A DNA stretch of 64,000 bases, taken from the NCBI GenBank assembly GCA_030062745.1, contig CP099846.1:3286001-3350000 (forward strand), written 5' to 3'. The translations under genes were made by a program, and so were the position numbers. This DNA comes from Capitulum mitella (lineage: Eukaryota; Arthropoda; Thecostraca; Pollicipedomorpha; Pollicipedidae). The notes beneath the pieces were generated by a model that was not told the origin of the DNA, ran no database searches, and worked only from the letters and a program-made list of their open reading frames with translations. Each line of letters opens with the position of its first letter. The first letter of the stretch is position 1. Positions 9,811 through 21,010 of this stretch are shown here, one piece after another.

Positions 9811-11669
9811 TCGGGGAACGATCAGCGGAGAACACTGGGCAGACGGAGGCGAACGATCAGCAGGGGAATTTCGGACTATAGGTCGGCAGAACTCCGAACA
9901 GAGGGGTTCGAACAGCCAGCATTGCAATTCTGGACAGGAGTCCAGCGGAGACCAGGAAGAGTGGGGTCAGACGATTAAAGACATGCTCCAAAGGTCCTCA
10001 GAGGCGAACATTTGGGGCGTGCATGATCAGCAGAAAAAAACGCTGCGGCTCTTAAACGGCCATTGGAAACTGACAAAGTGCTCTCTCGGTCTACGGGCTG
10101 GTTGTTGGGCTGCTTTCATTGACAGTGTGTTGGTGTCGCCTTTCGATGGCTTATGAGAATAGGTTTCAAAGCTTTGCGCCCGAGTTTATGGGACAAGTAA
10201 GTACTTTTGCGAGCTCGTTGCAAGATTACGTTGGGGTTTTTGAGAAAGTATCGCCCTTTAAAGGAGAATGACAAGCTCCAGTGGAGTTGTTTCGTGCATT
10301 ACTATGACATGAAATCCCACGCCGCTTACTGCACGACCGAATCGTACCCAAGTCTCTGAACCTTTCAGATAATTTCGCATTTTATCATCTTATCTGATCA
10401 ATCCACGGTAAAAGCACTTTAGAGCAAACAGTTGCTAGATGTGGCCTTGCCACAGCTGATCAAAAATGGCAATACGCAGCTTTTGACTCGTCTCGAAAAC
10501 ACCGGAGTTGCACGTCACAACTCTGCTGAACGCTCCCCTCTCTCCGCCTGGCTAACAAGAGATCAGACACTCATGTGGCGTTGAACACTCGGGAACAAAT
10601 ATGCGCGTGCTCAGCCTCCTCAGATTTGGACTCGATCTTGTGGCTTTAAGCTGAAGTAAAAAAAAACATCAAGAAAACTTAGTCTGTAGTTGTTAAATGA
10701 ATGTTTACGGTTGTTCATCGTATTACAACGTAAATCACGGAGTGGACCAAAAACCGACGAAACAGACTTCATCGCTGAAGAGACGAATGCAAGTGGCGTG
10801 AAACAGGGCAGAGGAACGTATGCTGGCAGAATACCCAAGACATAAAACTTTAAATTGGTGTTGTCCATGGAAAATTTTAACGTTTAATTAAAAACTTTCC
10901 AAGACAGAAGTTGGGCTACTGGGTCAGGTTAATCCCCTGCTTCTGATCCGCGATGACGGAAAGATTTGAATGGAGCCTGGGACTGACTCAGCAATGCTAC
11001 ATACTAAACGGGACTGACATGCGAGAGAAGACTGATAGATCAGGGAAAACGTTCAGGGCAATGTTTCCTAACGACAGAGAAATCTGGCACCAAGGTCAAA
11101 CATACTCCCCTATCACGACATTGACAGCACTTTTACGAAATGAAATATTCGCGAAGCACTCCATGAAGGTGGCTATGGCATTAGAATGACATGAAGATGA
11201 CCTCGAATGGCTGAAGATTTGCCTAACAAATCGCCGTTGAAGTCATATAAGGCCCGGTCTAAAGCCCGTTCAGCCATCAATATTTCTCATATCAGCCATG
11301 ACGAATCCGAGATTTCGACGTTCCCGGAAATAAGGCTACGAAGAGATGCATCGTGGCTCCATTACTGAAAACCACAACCAGTGGATGATGGAGTTAAACA
11401 TTTCCGACGTTTTTATTCGACGTAAAGCTACTCCATCTTTTCCCCATTATATGAACTGAGTTTTGCGGACAAATTCACGGGAAATCGCTCGGCTGCTCAA
11501 ATATCGTCTTCTGTATCCCTTGTTCATCTTTCATCCTCTGTCTCTCATGCTCGCATTCAGTCTTCTTGTTGCGCTTACCTGTCGCCATCGGCGTTCTCGC
11601 CAGACTTTTCATGCTCACCTCTCGTTGTTGCGTTTCGTTTTTGCACCCGCGTCCAGTCCGACTGCCTAC
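9811..11669. other. Rest of intron 2: no gene seen
   Basis: Unique-looking sequence of mixed composition. No ORF has recognisable motifs and there are no transposon termini that I can define. Confidence 0.5.
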
Positions 11670-11973
11670 CTCTCGTCCTCTGCTTCTTCTGCTCTTCCAG
11701 TCGAATGTGCTCGGCGGTCGCCGCGTCTTCGGACAGCTGGTCGGCGTACTGCTCCCCGCTGACGTCACTGACCGCGTCAGACGAGCCGGCGTGCCGAATC
11801 ACGTGGTTCAGCGTGCCGTACGCCCGCTCGCAGTCCGGCGGCAGCACGTGGAAGTTGTGGTCGGCGGGGAACACGTGGTCCGAGACGAGGTCACACGGCC
11901 CCACCGGGCCCGGCTCGAGGTCGGTGAACTCGAGAGGAGGAGGCGGCGTTTTCTGCTGCTGCCGACGCAGCGA
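11670..11973 (-). CDS. Dipeptidase coding exon 2 (cytoplasmic tail)
   Basis: This exon encodes residues 37-137 plus one base. The acceptor is CCGTTGCAG|TCGCTG, and the donor is ACGAGAG|GTAGGC in phase 1. The translated segment is polar, with a proline run TPPPPLEF, an aspartate/glutamate-rich stretch and a basic end (EEQKKQRTRG) that runs directly into the membrane segment of exon 3. A positive flank on the cytoplasmic side suits a signal anchor. I recognise no domain. Base composition is GC-rich with C/G-ending codons, like the catalytic exons and unlike the surrounding intron. The role of this tail is unknown; targeting or anchoring to a cytoplasmic partner would be typical of such tails, but that is inference. 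Confidence 0.8.
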
Positions 11974-13627
11974 CTGCAACGGCGTAAACAGCAGTCAAAG
12001 CGAGGAAACGACCGGTTGCTTTAGTCGTCGTCTCACCTCATCCTAACAGCCGTACACCAGCATACTTGATCGCGTCATTGCAAAACGCAGGCCAGCTTGG
12101 CCTGCGGCCAGAAGGAAATTTCACTTTAGCGTTAACGTCGCATGAAAAAACTGTGCTCAGATGTACATAGCGCAAACCCCGCGTTTTAGACACAAACGAA
12201 CATTGGTTAAAGAACGATTCGTACTACGGAAAGTTACAAGAATGCCTTCCTTCGCAATGCCATCCTAAAATCCATGTTTCCAAACCACGGCACTATACTA
12301 AAACATTGTGACCCGAATTTACAGCACTGGCTGTCGTCATACAACCTCTTTCAAACAATTTTATGGCGAGCCACTAGGTTGCTTCGTTTGTGGCATTATT
12401 TCAGACACGTTTTTCGTTTTCCAAAGCATTACTAACGGATTTCCATCGCAAGTGAAACTCACTTTGTCTACAAAATGTTCCCACGTTACATTCAACACTT
12501 GCACAAGAATTTTTGGTGCGCTGGACTATTTATTTCCTGTTGGTACTTTAATGTTGGTAGCGCAGTAATATATGTACTTAAAAAACTCAATAAAGGTCGG
12601 ATATCGTTTGCTGGATTTCGGACAAATTGCAACGCTTTGCCGGTACCGAAGATTGATAATTAGCAAAGATTCCAAGGCAATGCATCGATTCAATGAAAAG
12701 CGTGATGAGCGTGGTTTGTCAGATTTCTGATTTGCTGCTTTTCAGCAGGTTAAGACCCCCTTTGTATGTTATTCGTGCGTACGTGCATTTAGAACAAAAA
12801 CAGGCGTGTTCCGGAAATTATCCTTTACGAGACGGACAACTGAGAGAAAATAACGCCAGTGGAATCGGACTAGGGGACTCTTAATTTTGGTCAGAGTTAT
12901 ATTTAACTGCAATCAGTGAAAGTGTCTGCGTGCATCTAATCAACAACGTTTTGAATCTGGTGCTATTTTCATTTAGATGGCTGCATTCCTTCCCGAAGTC
13001 GTAGGCTATGGTAGAGTAATAGCCTTTCCTTCGCATGAACTAGTTTCTTCAGTACGCTAACATGTGTATCTACGTGGGACCCCCGGCTGCTGCGGACAAA
13101 GAACAATAACATCATGAACGAATAAAATCAAAATCATTGCTAAGCACGATGAAGTCGGCATCCGGAGTCAGGACTGGGATGGGAATAGAGAATGGGAAAA
13201 TGACAGCAGGTGCCCTGCCGAGCACTACCTTCGGCAAAGCTCTATTCTCAGGCGTGAGGCGACAAAAAAGTTCATTACAGATCACCGCGCCCTCGCGTTG
13301 CGATCAATTCAAGGACTCATTGCAGGCTAAAGGGTGAAGAAATGAGCGAAGGGGAAGATTGGGTGTAAAAATGAAGGACGGAGGAATATGACAACCCCAG
13401 ATTAAAATGCATGCAACTGTACCGCACTAAACTGCGTTGTACGGCAAGGCCCACGTATTACGCTGCAATGTTCTATTTATGTGCGTCATATGCATTAATA
13501 AACGTTCTCAGATTAAAAAAGGTCTACTCGAGGTATTAATGTCGCCTATCCATAGATATTTACTGGCGAATATGGGATGTTTGCATGGAGTACCTGAAAA
13601 GCACGTCTTGCTTTTCCTCAAGCTTAT
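11974..13627. other. 3' part of intron 1: no gene seen
   Basis: AT-leaning sequence on the exon 2 side of the first copy of the dispersed element. Short open frames here have no conserved motifs. Confidence 0.5.
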
Positions 13628-14815
13628 TCCTGGCGAGGGGGCTAATCCGCCCCCCCCCCCGGGTTTTTCGCTTGCTAATTCCAGGGTTCTTAGAGCAGCT
13701 TCACGAAATTTGGTCAACCTATTTTTTTCTATGCGCTACAAGCAAATTTCGTTATTTCACTTTGCTCAAGGGCGGAGCCAAGCAACGTTTTTGGGAGGCA
13801 CCCAGGCCATTTTTTGGCCCTGTTAAAGTTAAGAGGAAAATGGCTGAGAAAAATAAGTTTTTTTAAGATAAAACTTAAACCTTTATATGGGTGCATAGCT
13901 AAATAGTTGAGCAAACATACAAATGCAATTTTGTAATCGCGGGTCTTTGACAAGGTCAGGCCAAGGTCCAAAGTCAAAATTCGGTTTCATGGTAATAATT
14001 TTGACACCATTTTCCGAGTGCCAAACTCGAAACAGATATAACGCAGAAGGGTATCTTCTGCTTGTGTACCAAGTTTCAGGTTGATATCAGTTGGGGTCAC
14101 GGAGCTATGACCTAAAATGCCAGAGGACGTACTTTATACCACGACAACCGAATAATGGAATTTTAGAAACAGAGTAAATTAGCATGATTGGGGAGGTTTC
14201 CAAACAACACCAAAGGTACTCAGGACCATTCCATGTGACTCTAAGGTCAATGGAGGTCATTTAAGGTCAGAGGTCGTGAAGTGACCTGATAAGCATGTGA
14301 CCATGACAGTTTCCCTGTTTTCATGTCCCTAACACCGCCTATACCAACATTTTGCAAACGTAGTACGATTTGTATTTCTTTGGCATAACATGATTAGTAA
14401 CAGCTACAAAAGTGTTTTTGACTTTTTTGTTAATTCAGTTTTTCTTATTAATCCTCCTATGTTCAAAACCCTGTGAACGCCTATGAATTTTCTCAAAATG
14501 TAAAATGTATATACCAGTGGTAAAATTTCCATTGGTAGGCGCACGATTCATACCAATGTCATCAAAATCGGTCCATAAACAGCGGAGTTATAACAAATCC
14601 AAAAATATTCCCCATTTTGACTTTTTGACCCCCCTTTCCACCCCTTTCAAGATCGTGAAAATTTCTTTCTGTAAGAATGCAGTTGACTTCATGATGAATC
14701 GATTGCCGTTTATTGCGATGAAATCAGATGTGTAGTTCTCGAGATCTCAGAAGGGTGCGAATCCGCCCCCTCACTGCCGGGAATCGGCTTACCGTCTAGC
14801 CCTCCGGGAGAAGGG
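13628..14815 (+). mobile_element. Dispersed ~1.2-kb element, copy 1 (probable non-autonomous TTAA-type DNA transposon)
   Basis: It shares with two other loci a chain of words: GAGCAGCTTCACGAAA, GGTCACGGAGCTATGACCTA, CATTCCATGTGACTCTAAGG, GTGACCATGACAGTTTCCCT and TAGTTCTCGAGATCTCAG. The ends are approximate: left CCTGGCG (after TTAT), right AGAAGGG followed by TTAG. The C-tract near 13650 and the CCGCCCCCTCACTGCC near the right end are roughly inverted. It contains no ORF of note. I assign it to the piggyBac-like class only by analogy with copy 3, whose left flank is TTAA. Confidence 0.65.
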
Positions 14816-17351
14816 TTAGGTTTACTTACATCCTGCTGTTTTATTCTATGAAAAGGCATACCGCAATATTTCTAGCTCAGTGGGATTTAGCTCTAAAAAC
14901 ATTTATTATTCTTGTTATTACCAATGTTATTACCTCTGAACGATGCGTTGCTTTTGACAGCCGGCCGTGTAAGATGCTGCTACTCTATAGCCAACGCGCC
15001 CGACACCTTCAAAAGAACCAAACTTTGCGAACGCGTTAGTTTTTATGTTACAGACAAAAACACAGCAAGTTGAGAACTTGGCTGCTTGGAGTTGGAAGTA
15101 ACAAACTTGTGTTTTTGATCGTGACACGAAGATGAAAGGTGGCTCGATGACTGTTTTGCTCAGACTTCAGCACATGCCCCTTGAAATACTGAGCCGCATT
15201 TGCCTTGAGCCTTGACATCTTTGATACAGAGTACGACGAGACGACCGAGGCTACGAAATAAGGGACACGAAACACTGCACCGTGGCAAAACAACGTATAA
15301 TACCAACGGCCATTTTCAGTACTGGTTCCAAAAGAGCCTCGTTACCATTTCGAAACATTTGACGATGTCGGTTATGCAAACTAACAGCACAATCATGGAT
15401 CAAATTTTCCATTAAAATTCGGATGCCGGCAGCCCATTGACCCAAATCAAATTAGCAATATCTCGAATTGTCCGCGCTAATGGCAGGCGATACGAGCTCG
15501 ATGTCACCCTATCAGGGCGGCTGCTCATGCAGGTCGGAGCGGAGCGCCCCGGCTGGCACATTTGGCGCGCTTTATCATTTCCGGCGCGGCCCGGGCGGCG
15601 GCGGCGGCGGTCGCGGCGCGCCGTTCCGGCCGCCGCTCCGGCCGGCGCCGTCCGGGGAGTTAGCACCGGCCCGGCGCCGGCGCCATGTTCATTAGGCTAA
15701 TTGATCTGTTCGCGGCGCTCCGGGGTCGGCATCGGCCGCCGGTGGCGAGTCGGCGCGCTCTGCCGACCTCGGGACACGACGCGGGAGACCCCGGCATGCC
15801 GCCGCCGGCCGACGGCGAACGGATACACGCTCGGCGCTCCGGTAATGATGCTGTAAATGTTTGCGCAGTCGCCGCTACTTCCAAACTGCTGTTCAGTTGT
15901 TGTCGTTTTGGGCTCCGATTCTTATGTTCTCTGCGTGTTGTCAATCGCGCTTCGTTCCATTCGGTGTAACCGCGAACATTGGAACTCAACAAATTAACAA
16001 AGTATAACGGTGTTAGAAGAAAGTAATAACGCTATTGCATTGATCATTGTAGTCTCCCACTTAACCATTCGCCATGTCTGCTTGTGACTGTCAACACTAC
16101 GAGAGTGTACCCAAACTATATGTAAACCATCGTCAGCAGTTGTCATTCGCATTGTCTTTTTAATCAGTGGAGCGAATGGCTTTTCCTTCGTTCTAGTGTA
16201 GGCACATCCCTTACCAGTCACCATCTTTATGCCCTCCTATCTTACGTTTCGTGGCTTTGAATTGGGCCATCTTGAAGCAAATGGGCACACTGCAGTACCT
16301 TTGAGATAGCCGTCTTTGACTTCCCTTGCTGCAGAACAGTGCAGATGATCGAACTAAGTGTACGAACTCTAAATTCGGCTCGGAGTCCCTACAGATATAT
16401 TCAGCTGCATTCATTCGCTCGTCGATGTTATGTTATGTTAACAAAAAACTACAAAAACATTTGATTAGTATCTAAAATTCTCTGTGACTGGTCTACCGAT
16501 CTGCGCCAAAATTCGAATCGCCTCTGGGGAGCACAGCGGTGAGACCACATTCCATCAAGTCACGCAAATGTTCTTGATGAAGGTGTTGGTACTGAAGAAC
16601 GTCCTGGGCTCTAGTGATAAGCTTCCGCTGGGACTGTTTGCGATTTTTCGGCAAAGCTCTTTCACTTAAATATATGAGGAATCATCTATCATACTGAGGG
16701 TCCAAATCGGCCTTCATTTCAATTCGAGGTTGCTGAGTAGATCAGTTTGATAATAAGGCAAGCCGACGAGCAAGACTATTTCCCCTGCTGCTACTTATCC
16801 TTATGATGAGTTTGCGCCACAGCTGTAGTTGGGACTGTAGCTGTAACTTGGGGAGAAACGTTATCACGGAAAGCTTTATTCCATTTCGAATTGTTGTTGT
16901 TCCTTTTGCCGTCCTGATTGTAGGTGTCGAAGTGAGTGCCTTGGCGTCAAGCAAATGGCTGCTACAAATTACAGAAAGCACTGGATAATCATTTCGCGGA
17001 TACTTTCGACCAGTCACAGGACTTTGTCTTTTCCGAATGCTTTTGAGGAATGTAGCTACGAAATTCATAATAAGAAAGCGGATCAGAATTATACTCATCA
17101 TGGCCTCTGTGTTCGACGTTTCGACGTATCGGTCGTACAGACGACATTTTCGGGAACGGTTTAACTCGGCTCTATTTTATACGTAAATACGCAATCGGTA
17201 GAAGCACTTCACATTTCAGAGTTCCGTAATAAACTGACATACTGGTATTGATATCGTTTGAATACTGAGATAATCTCCTTATTTTCTGTTCGGAGGTGGG
17301 CCCTCATGCAACTGGAGGTCCCGCACGTATTTACCTGTTTATGGTTGGGTC
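14816..17351. other. Intron 1 sequence with a GC-rich block at about 15420-15840
   Basis: The GC block resembles those at 2080 and 5640: CGGCGG runs with AAATTAGCAAT, CGCTAATGGC and TTAGGCTAATTGATC nearby. I identify no exon; the rest is AT-rich and featureless to me. Confidence 0.4.
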
Positions 17352-17748
17352 TAGTGTTCGCCACGGGCCGGGCCGGGCCAGCCCTATGGGTTTAAGGCCC
17401 GGATTGGGGCCCGGGTGGGGCCAGGGCACGCTAATCCCCAAAGCCGTTGGGTTCAGGCTGGGCCTTGGCCCAGTTATTCCCAACGATTTCAAATCAAACG
17501 CTGAGTTTCGGCATACGATTAGCTTAACTGTGTCTGAAATAAAAGTTAGTGGGATGTCGAGTCATTATTTAGCATAGACTTCTACACTTCACACTCTCTG
17601 CATGCATACTTAACAATGAAAGACCTAGGGCTGGACTAGGTCTTCGTATTCATTGAACTGATAGAGCCTGGGCATGGCCTGGGCTTCACGTCAGCAGGTT
17701 AGGGCTGCGGAGCCATGGCTTGTCATTTTGGGCCCGTGGCGAACTCTG
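17352..17748. mobile_element. hAT-type MITE, 397 bp, with 8-bp target-site duplication
   Basis: The left end is TAGTGTTCGCCACGGGCC; the right end read in reverse is CAGAGTTCGCCACGGGCC (16 of 18 match). The element is flanked by an exact 8-bp direct repeat GTTGGGTC at 17344-17351 and 17749-17756, the size made by hAT transposases. The interior is rich in GGCCCGGG words and has no transposase frame, so it is non-autonomous. Confidence 0.85.
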
Positions 17749-17810
17749 GTTGGGTCCCTTTCCCGCATGTAAGGGCTGCAAGAGCATATAGCGATAAGGT
17801 GGAGCCTATT

Positions 17811-19031
17811 CCCTGACGGGGAAGGCCTCAGAAGCCTCCTCGTCGCGTTTTTGCTCCTCATTGGTAGGGCTTTTGAAGCAGCTCCCCGAAACTTACTGGA
17901 TTTTCCTACCAATGCTTCCTACGTATTTTGTCAATTCTCATTATTTCATTTTGCTCAGGGGCAGAGCCAAGCCAAGTTTTTGTGAGATATCTTAAGCCTT
18001 TTTTGGCCTTGTTGAAGGTAAAAGAAAAATGGCTGCCAAAAAAGTAGTTTTCAAGAAGAACTTAAAAGTTTATACGAAATTATAGACAAGTAAATGAGCG
18101 AAAATAAAAACATATTTTTGTTGCACTGAGATCACTTCATAAGGTCAGGTGAACGTCAAAAATCAGAATTCGGTTTTATATAAATATTTTTGACGACAAT
18201 TTTCAAAATGCGAAACTGAAAATCGGGACACATATGACCCCGCACACTGTCCTCGACTTGTATTTTAAGTTTTAGATTGATATCAGGTCGGGTCACGAAA
18301 ACAGAGCTATGACCTAAAATCCCAGCTCGTTTACCTTATGTAACGAGGGTCATAAACTTGGAGTTTTAGAAATGTAGTCAATTCAAATCATTGGAAACAT
18401 TTTCAAACATTATGGAACAAAGGAAAGGTCATTCCATGTGACTCTGAGCTCATCTGAGGCCATTTAAGGTCAAAGGTCATGAGCTGACCTGATGAACATA
18501 CGACCATGACAGTTTCCCTTTTTCTATGTCCCTGATGGCGCCCATGCCAACATTGTACAAACATCGTAATACGATTTGTACTTCATAAGTATAACATGAC
18601 TAGAAAACCCCAAAAAAATCCGACTTTTTCGTCAGTTTAGTTTTCAAAACATTATGTATATTCCTTCAATTTTCCAAACCCTATCAACGCCGGCGAAATT
18701 TTTTCTTCAAAATTTTAGAAGTATGGGCCAATGGAAAACGTCCCCATAATTATGTCTCGATTCATGTCCATTTGCAGCAAAATCGGTCAATAAGCACCGG
18801 ACTTATAAGAAATGAAACAATACCCCCTTTCTGACGTTTTTAACCCTCTCTTTATCCACGCTTTTCAAGACTCCATAATTTCTGCTTTGCAAAACGTTGT
18901 TTATGTCACGGCAAATCGATGGCTGCTGGTTGCGGTGAAAATGGATAGGTAGTTCTCGAGATCTAAGGGGCCGAATAAGTCCCCCCTCCCGTTTTGGAAG
19001 ACGTTCCTAGCGTTGTGGGCACGGGAATGGG
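17811..19031 (+). mobile_element. Dispersed ~1.2-kb element, copy 2
   Basis: It is in the same orientation as copy 1 and collinear with it: GAAGCAGCTCCCCGAAA, CATTCCATGTGACTCTGAGC, TGACCATGACAGTTTCCCTT and TAGTTCTCGAGATCTAAGG. The left end is CCCTGACGGGG after TATT; the right end is near GGGAATGGG followed by GTAA. It is non-coding. It starts 55 bases after the hAT MITE's flank, so this part of intron 1 is a transposon cluster. Confidence 0.65.
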
Positions 19032-19044
19032 GTAAATAACCTTA

Positions 19045-19633
19045 GTGAGTGCCCCCAGCGCTACAAAACCAGTGTTGTTCGGGCCCTGTATGGCCCCATG
19101 CGCGCCAAAAAGTGTAAAAACCAAACAAATACTTTTGGATAACTATGATCTAATAACCAACACAGAGAAACAACTTCACAAAGCCTTCATAAAACACTGT
19201 AACCAGCAAAGCTCAAATCAGGTAGGTAGCACATTCGACCCATACTATCAAACCATCATGCCACGAGGCTATAAAACCGATGAAAAGTACTCCATCGCAT
19301 CAGCCAACATAACTGCAAAACTCAGCATGTCATAAACAACCCCAATTCCACATTACTACAAAAGCCAAAACACGTTATCTCTTGTCGTAAAAATGTCAGC
19401 AACTACCAGAAAACACTGAAAGAGCGTGGAGTGATCTACTACGATCAGTGCAACAAAGAACGCGCGCTCCTTTCGAAAGAGGGTACGTAGGCATTGCCAC
19501 TACAGTACTCTCCAGGAGTCTCCCAGACCAGCTCCAAAACGATGGGCCACCAACACTCGAGACGCAACATGACACCCGACTGATCAGACAGGCGCTCGTT
19601 CCCAAATACGACAATCATCGTCAAAACATCTGA
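19045..19633 (+). mobile_element. Penelope-like retroelement remnant with GIY-YIG-like segment
   Basis: The open frame ending at 19633 contains GYVGIATTVLSRSL, then DQLQNDGPP and ETQHDTRLIRQALV. This follows the order of the GIY-YIG endonuclease end of Penelope-like elements (YIG-TTTxLSRRL, HLQxGAPK, then HxTRLTRQ). The upstream GIY half is lost or shifted (LKERGVIYYDQCNKERALL in another frame). A further open piece at 19045-19335 (HKAFIKHCNQ) may be reverse-transcriptase-side sequence, but I cannot confirm it. The copy is broken by frame changes and is inactive. Confidence 0.55.
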
Positions 19634-19667
19634 CAAGCAACCGCTGACAGCTCTTAGAAGCTCTTAA

Positions 19668-20117
19668 CCCGGCACCGCCTGGGGGGTGTAAATAGGGCCT
19701 ACCTTCCCCCCTCGGTTTTGTGAATAACTTCTGAACTGTTAGAGCCAATCACAAACAAACTTCCAGTACCTATTCAGTAATCAGTTTTACATATTTTGGC
19801 ATTAAAACCATTCCCATGCTAGATCAGGTCATGGAGCTATGACGTCATAAGTGAGCCCTTGCATGCATGTTCTCGCCTGTTCGAGCGGTGGTGCGAACAT
19901 GCTTCCTTTTTTATAATATTCGAGATACAATGTATGGATTATTTGGATTTTCATGGAACGCGGTCCCCGAAAGCATATGCAACCGTGACAGTCAACATTA
20001 GAGGTCATGTTAGGTCACATGCATGAAAATTGGACTGATTTGCATTGCGTGTGATAGAAGCGTTTGCCGCTGACCTTCCCCATCGTCGAAGCCACACTAG
20101 CAAATCTATATGTATAT

Positions 20118-20173
<56 letters not shown>

Positions 20174-21006
20174 CAAATCTATATGCACCTCTTAGCAAGG
20201 TTTACCAGATGCAACGTAAAGTCATGTCAGGTCCCGCCATAGGTTGATGTCAAACGGCATATAATACAACACTGTCTGTGGAAGATTGTTCTTTAGCAGC
20301 AGAGAGCAATTATTGTTCCTACTAAGGGAATGAAAAATAGCTATCTGTCCTGACCTGGCTTGACCTTGACCCGATAAGGAAAAGACAAAGCAGATTTAAT
20401 TGTCACGAGACGTCATTTCAGTTCTGTACTTGTCGCCATTAAGATTCCCAACGAGAAATTAATGCACTTAGTCAGAAGGAGTAATGCAACCTTATCTGAT
20501 CTGACCTAGAATGCCCCTCAGTGGATGAAAAGCAGGCAGCGCAAAAGTGATCATTAAAAGGTTTCACTTGCGTCCTTTTTGTCACGTGGATCAAAACAGC
20601 TGCGGGTAAGTATCGATCTCTGACATGTAAAGTGAGACCAATATTTCACTTGAATTAGGCTGACCTTGACCCGACACCTTTCTAGCATTTTGCCATGTTT
20701 CTGATGCAGAAGATGATGAACTTTCGTTTAATACCTAGCTGAAGGTTCTAAGGCCAGTATTGCCGATGATATGATGTCCGAACCTGTATCAGTTTTTCAG
20801 ACGTCGTGTAATGCGTTTTGCGTGGCCTGTGACGTCATCACTTACATGACGAAGGCTTGCCATATTTTCTGAATTGCTAGACTCAGGGCTATTGATTGGT
20901 ACCAGACCGGTTCAGATACGATGGTTAGATCCAGAGGTAACAGGGAGGTGCCATTGTTGACATCTCAGGCGGTCGCGGGTATAAAAACACGCCAAGCGGT
21001 GCCGGG
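19668..21006. mobile_element. TTAA-flanked non-autonomous DNA transposon with ~15-bp inverted termini
   Basis: The left terminus is CCCGGCACCGCCTGG after TTAA (19664-19667). The right terminus in reverse is CCCGGCACCGCTTGG before CTAA (21007-21010), so 14 of 15 bases match and the target duplication has one change. TTAA targets with CCC termini are the hallmark of piggyBac-type elements. The 1339-bp interior has many TGACCT/AGGTCA words and a TA microsatellite but no transposase. Confidence 0.75.
20099..20185. repeat. (TA)n microsatellite bounded by duplicated 14-mers
   Basis: A pure TA tract (about 20124-20171) lies between two direct copies of AGCAAATCTATATG (20099-20112 and 20172-20185). 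It is inside the TTAA-flanked element. Confidence 0.9.
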
Positions 21007-21010
21007 CTAA

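Noticed and set aside
9355-9978. 207-codon plus-strand frame with GNYGNGQQGTPSS repeats
   Set aside because: The frame is open because the 39-bp unit is divisible by three, and the opposite strand is also open. It overlaps exon 3 of the dipeptidase in antisense.
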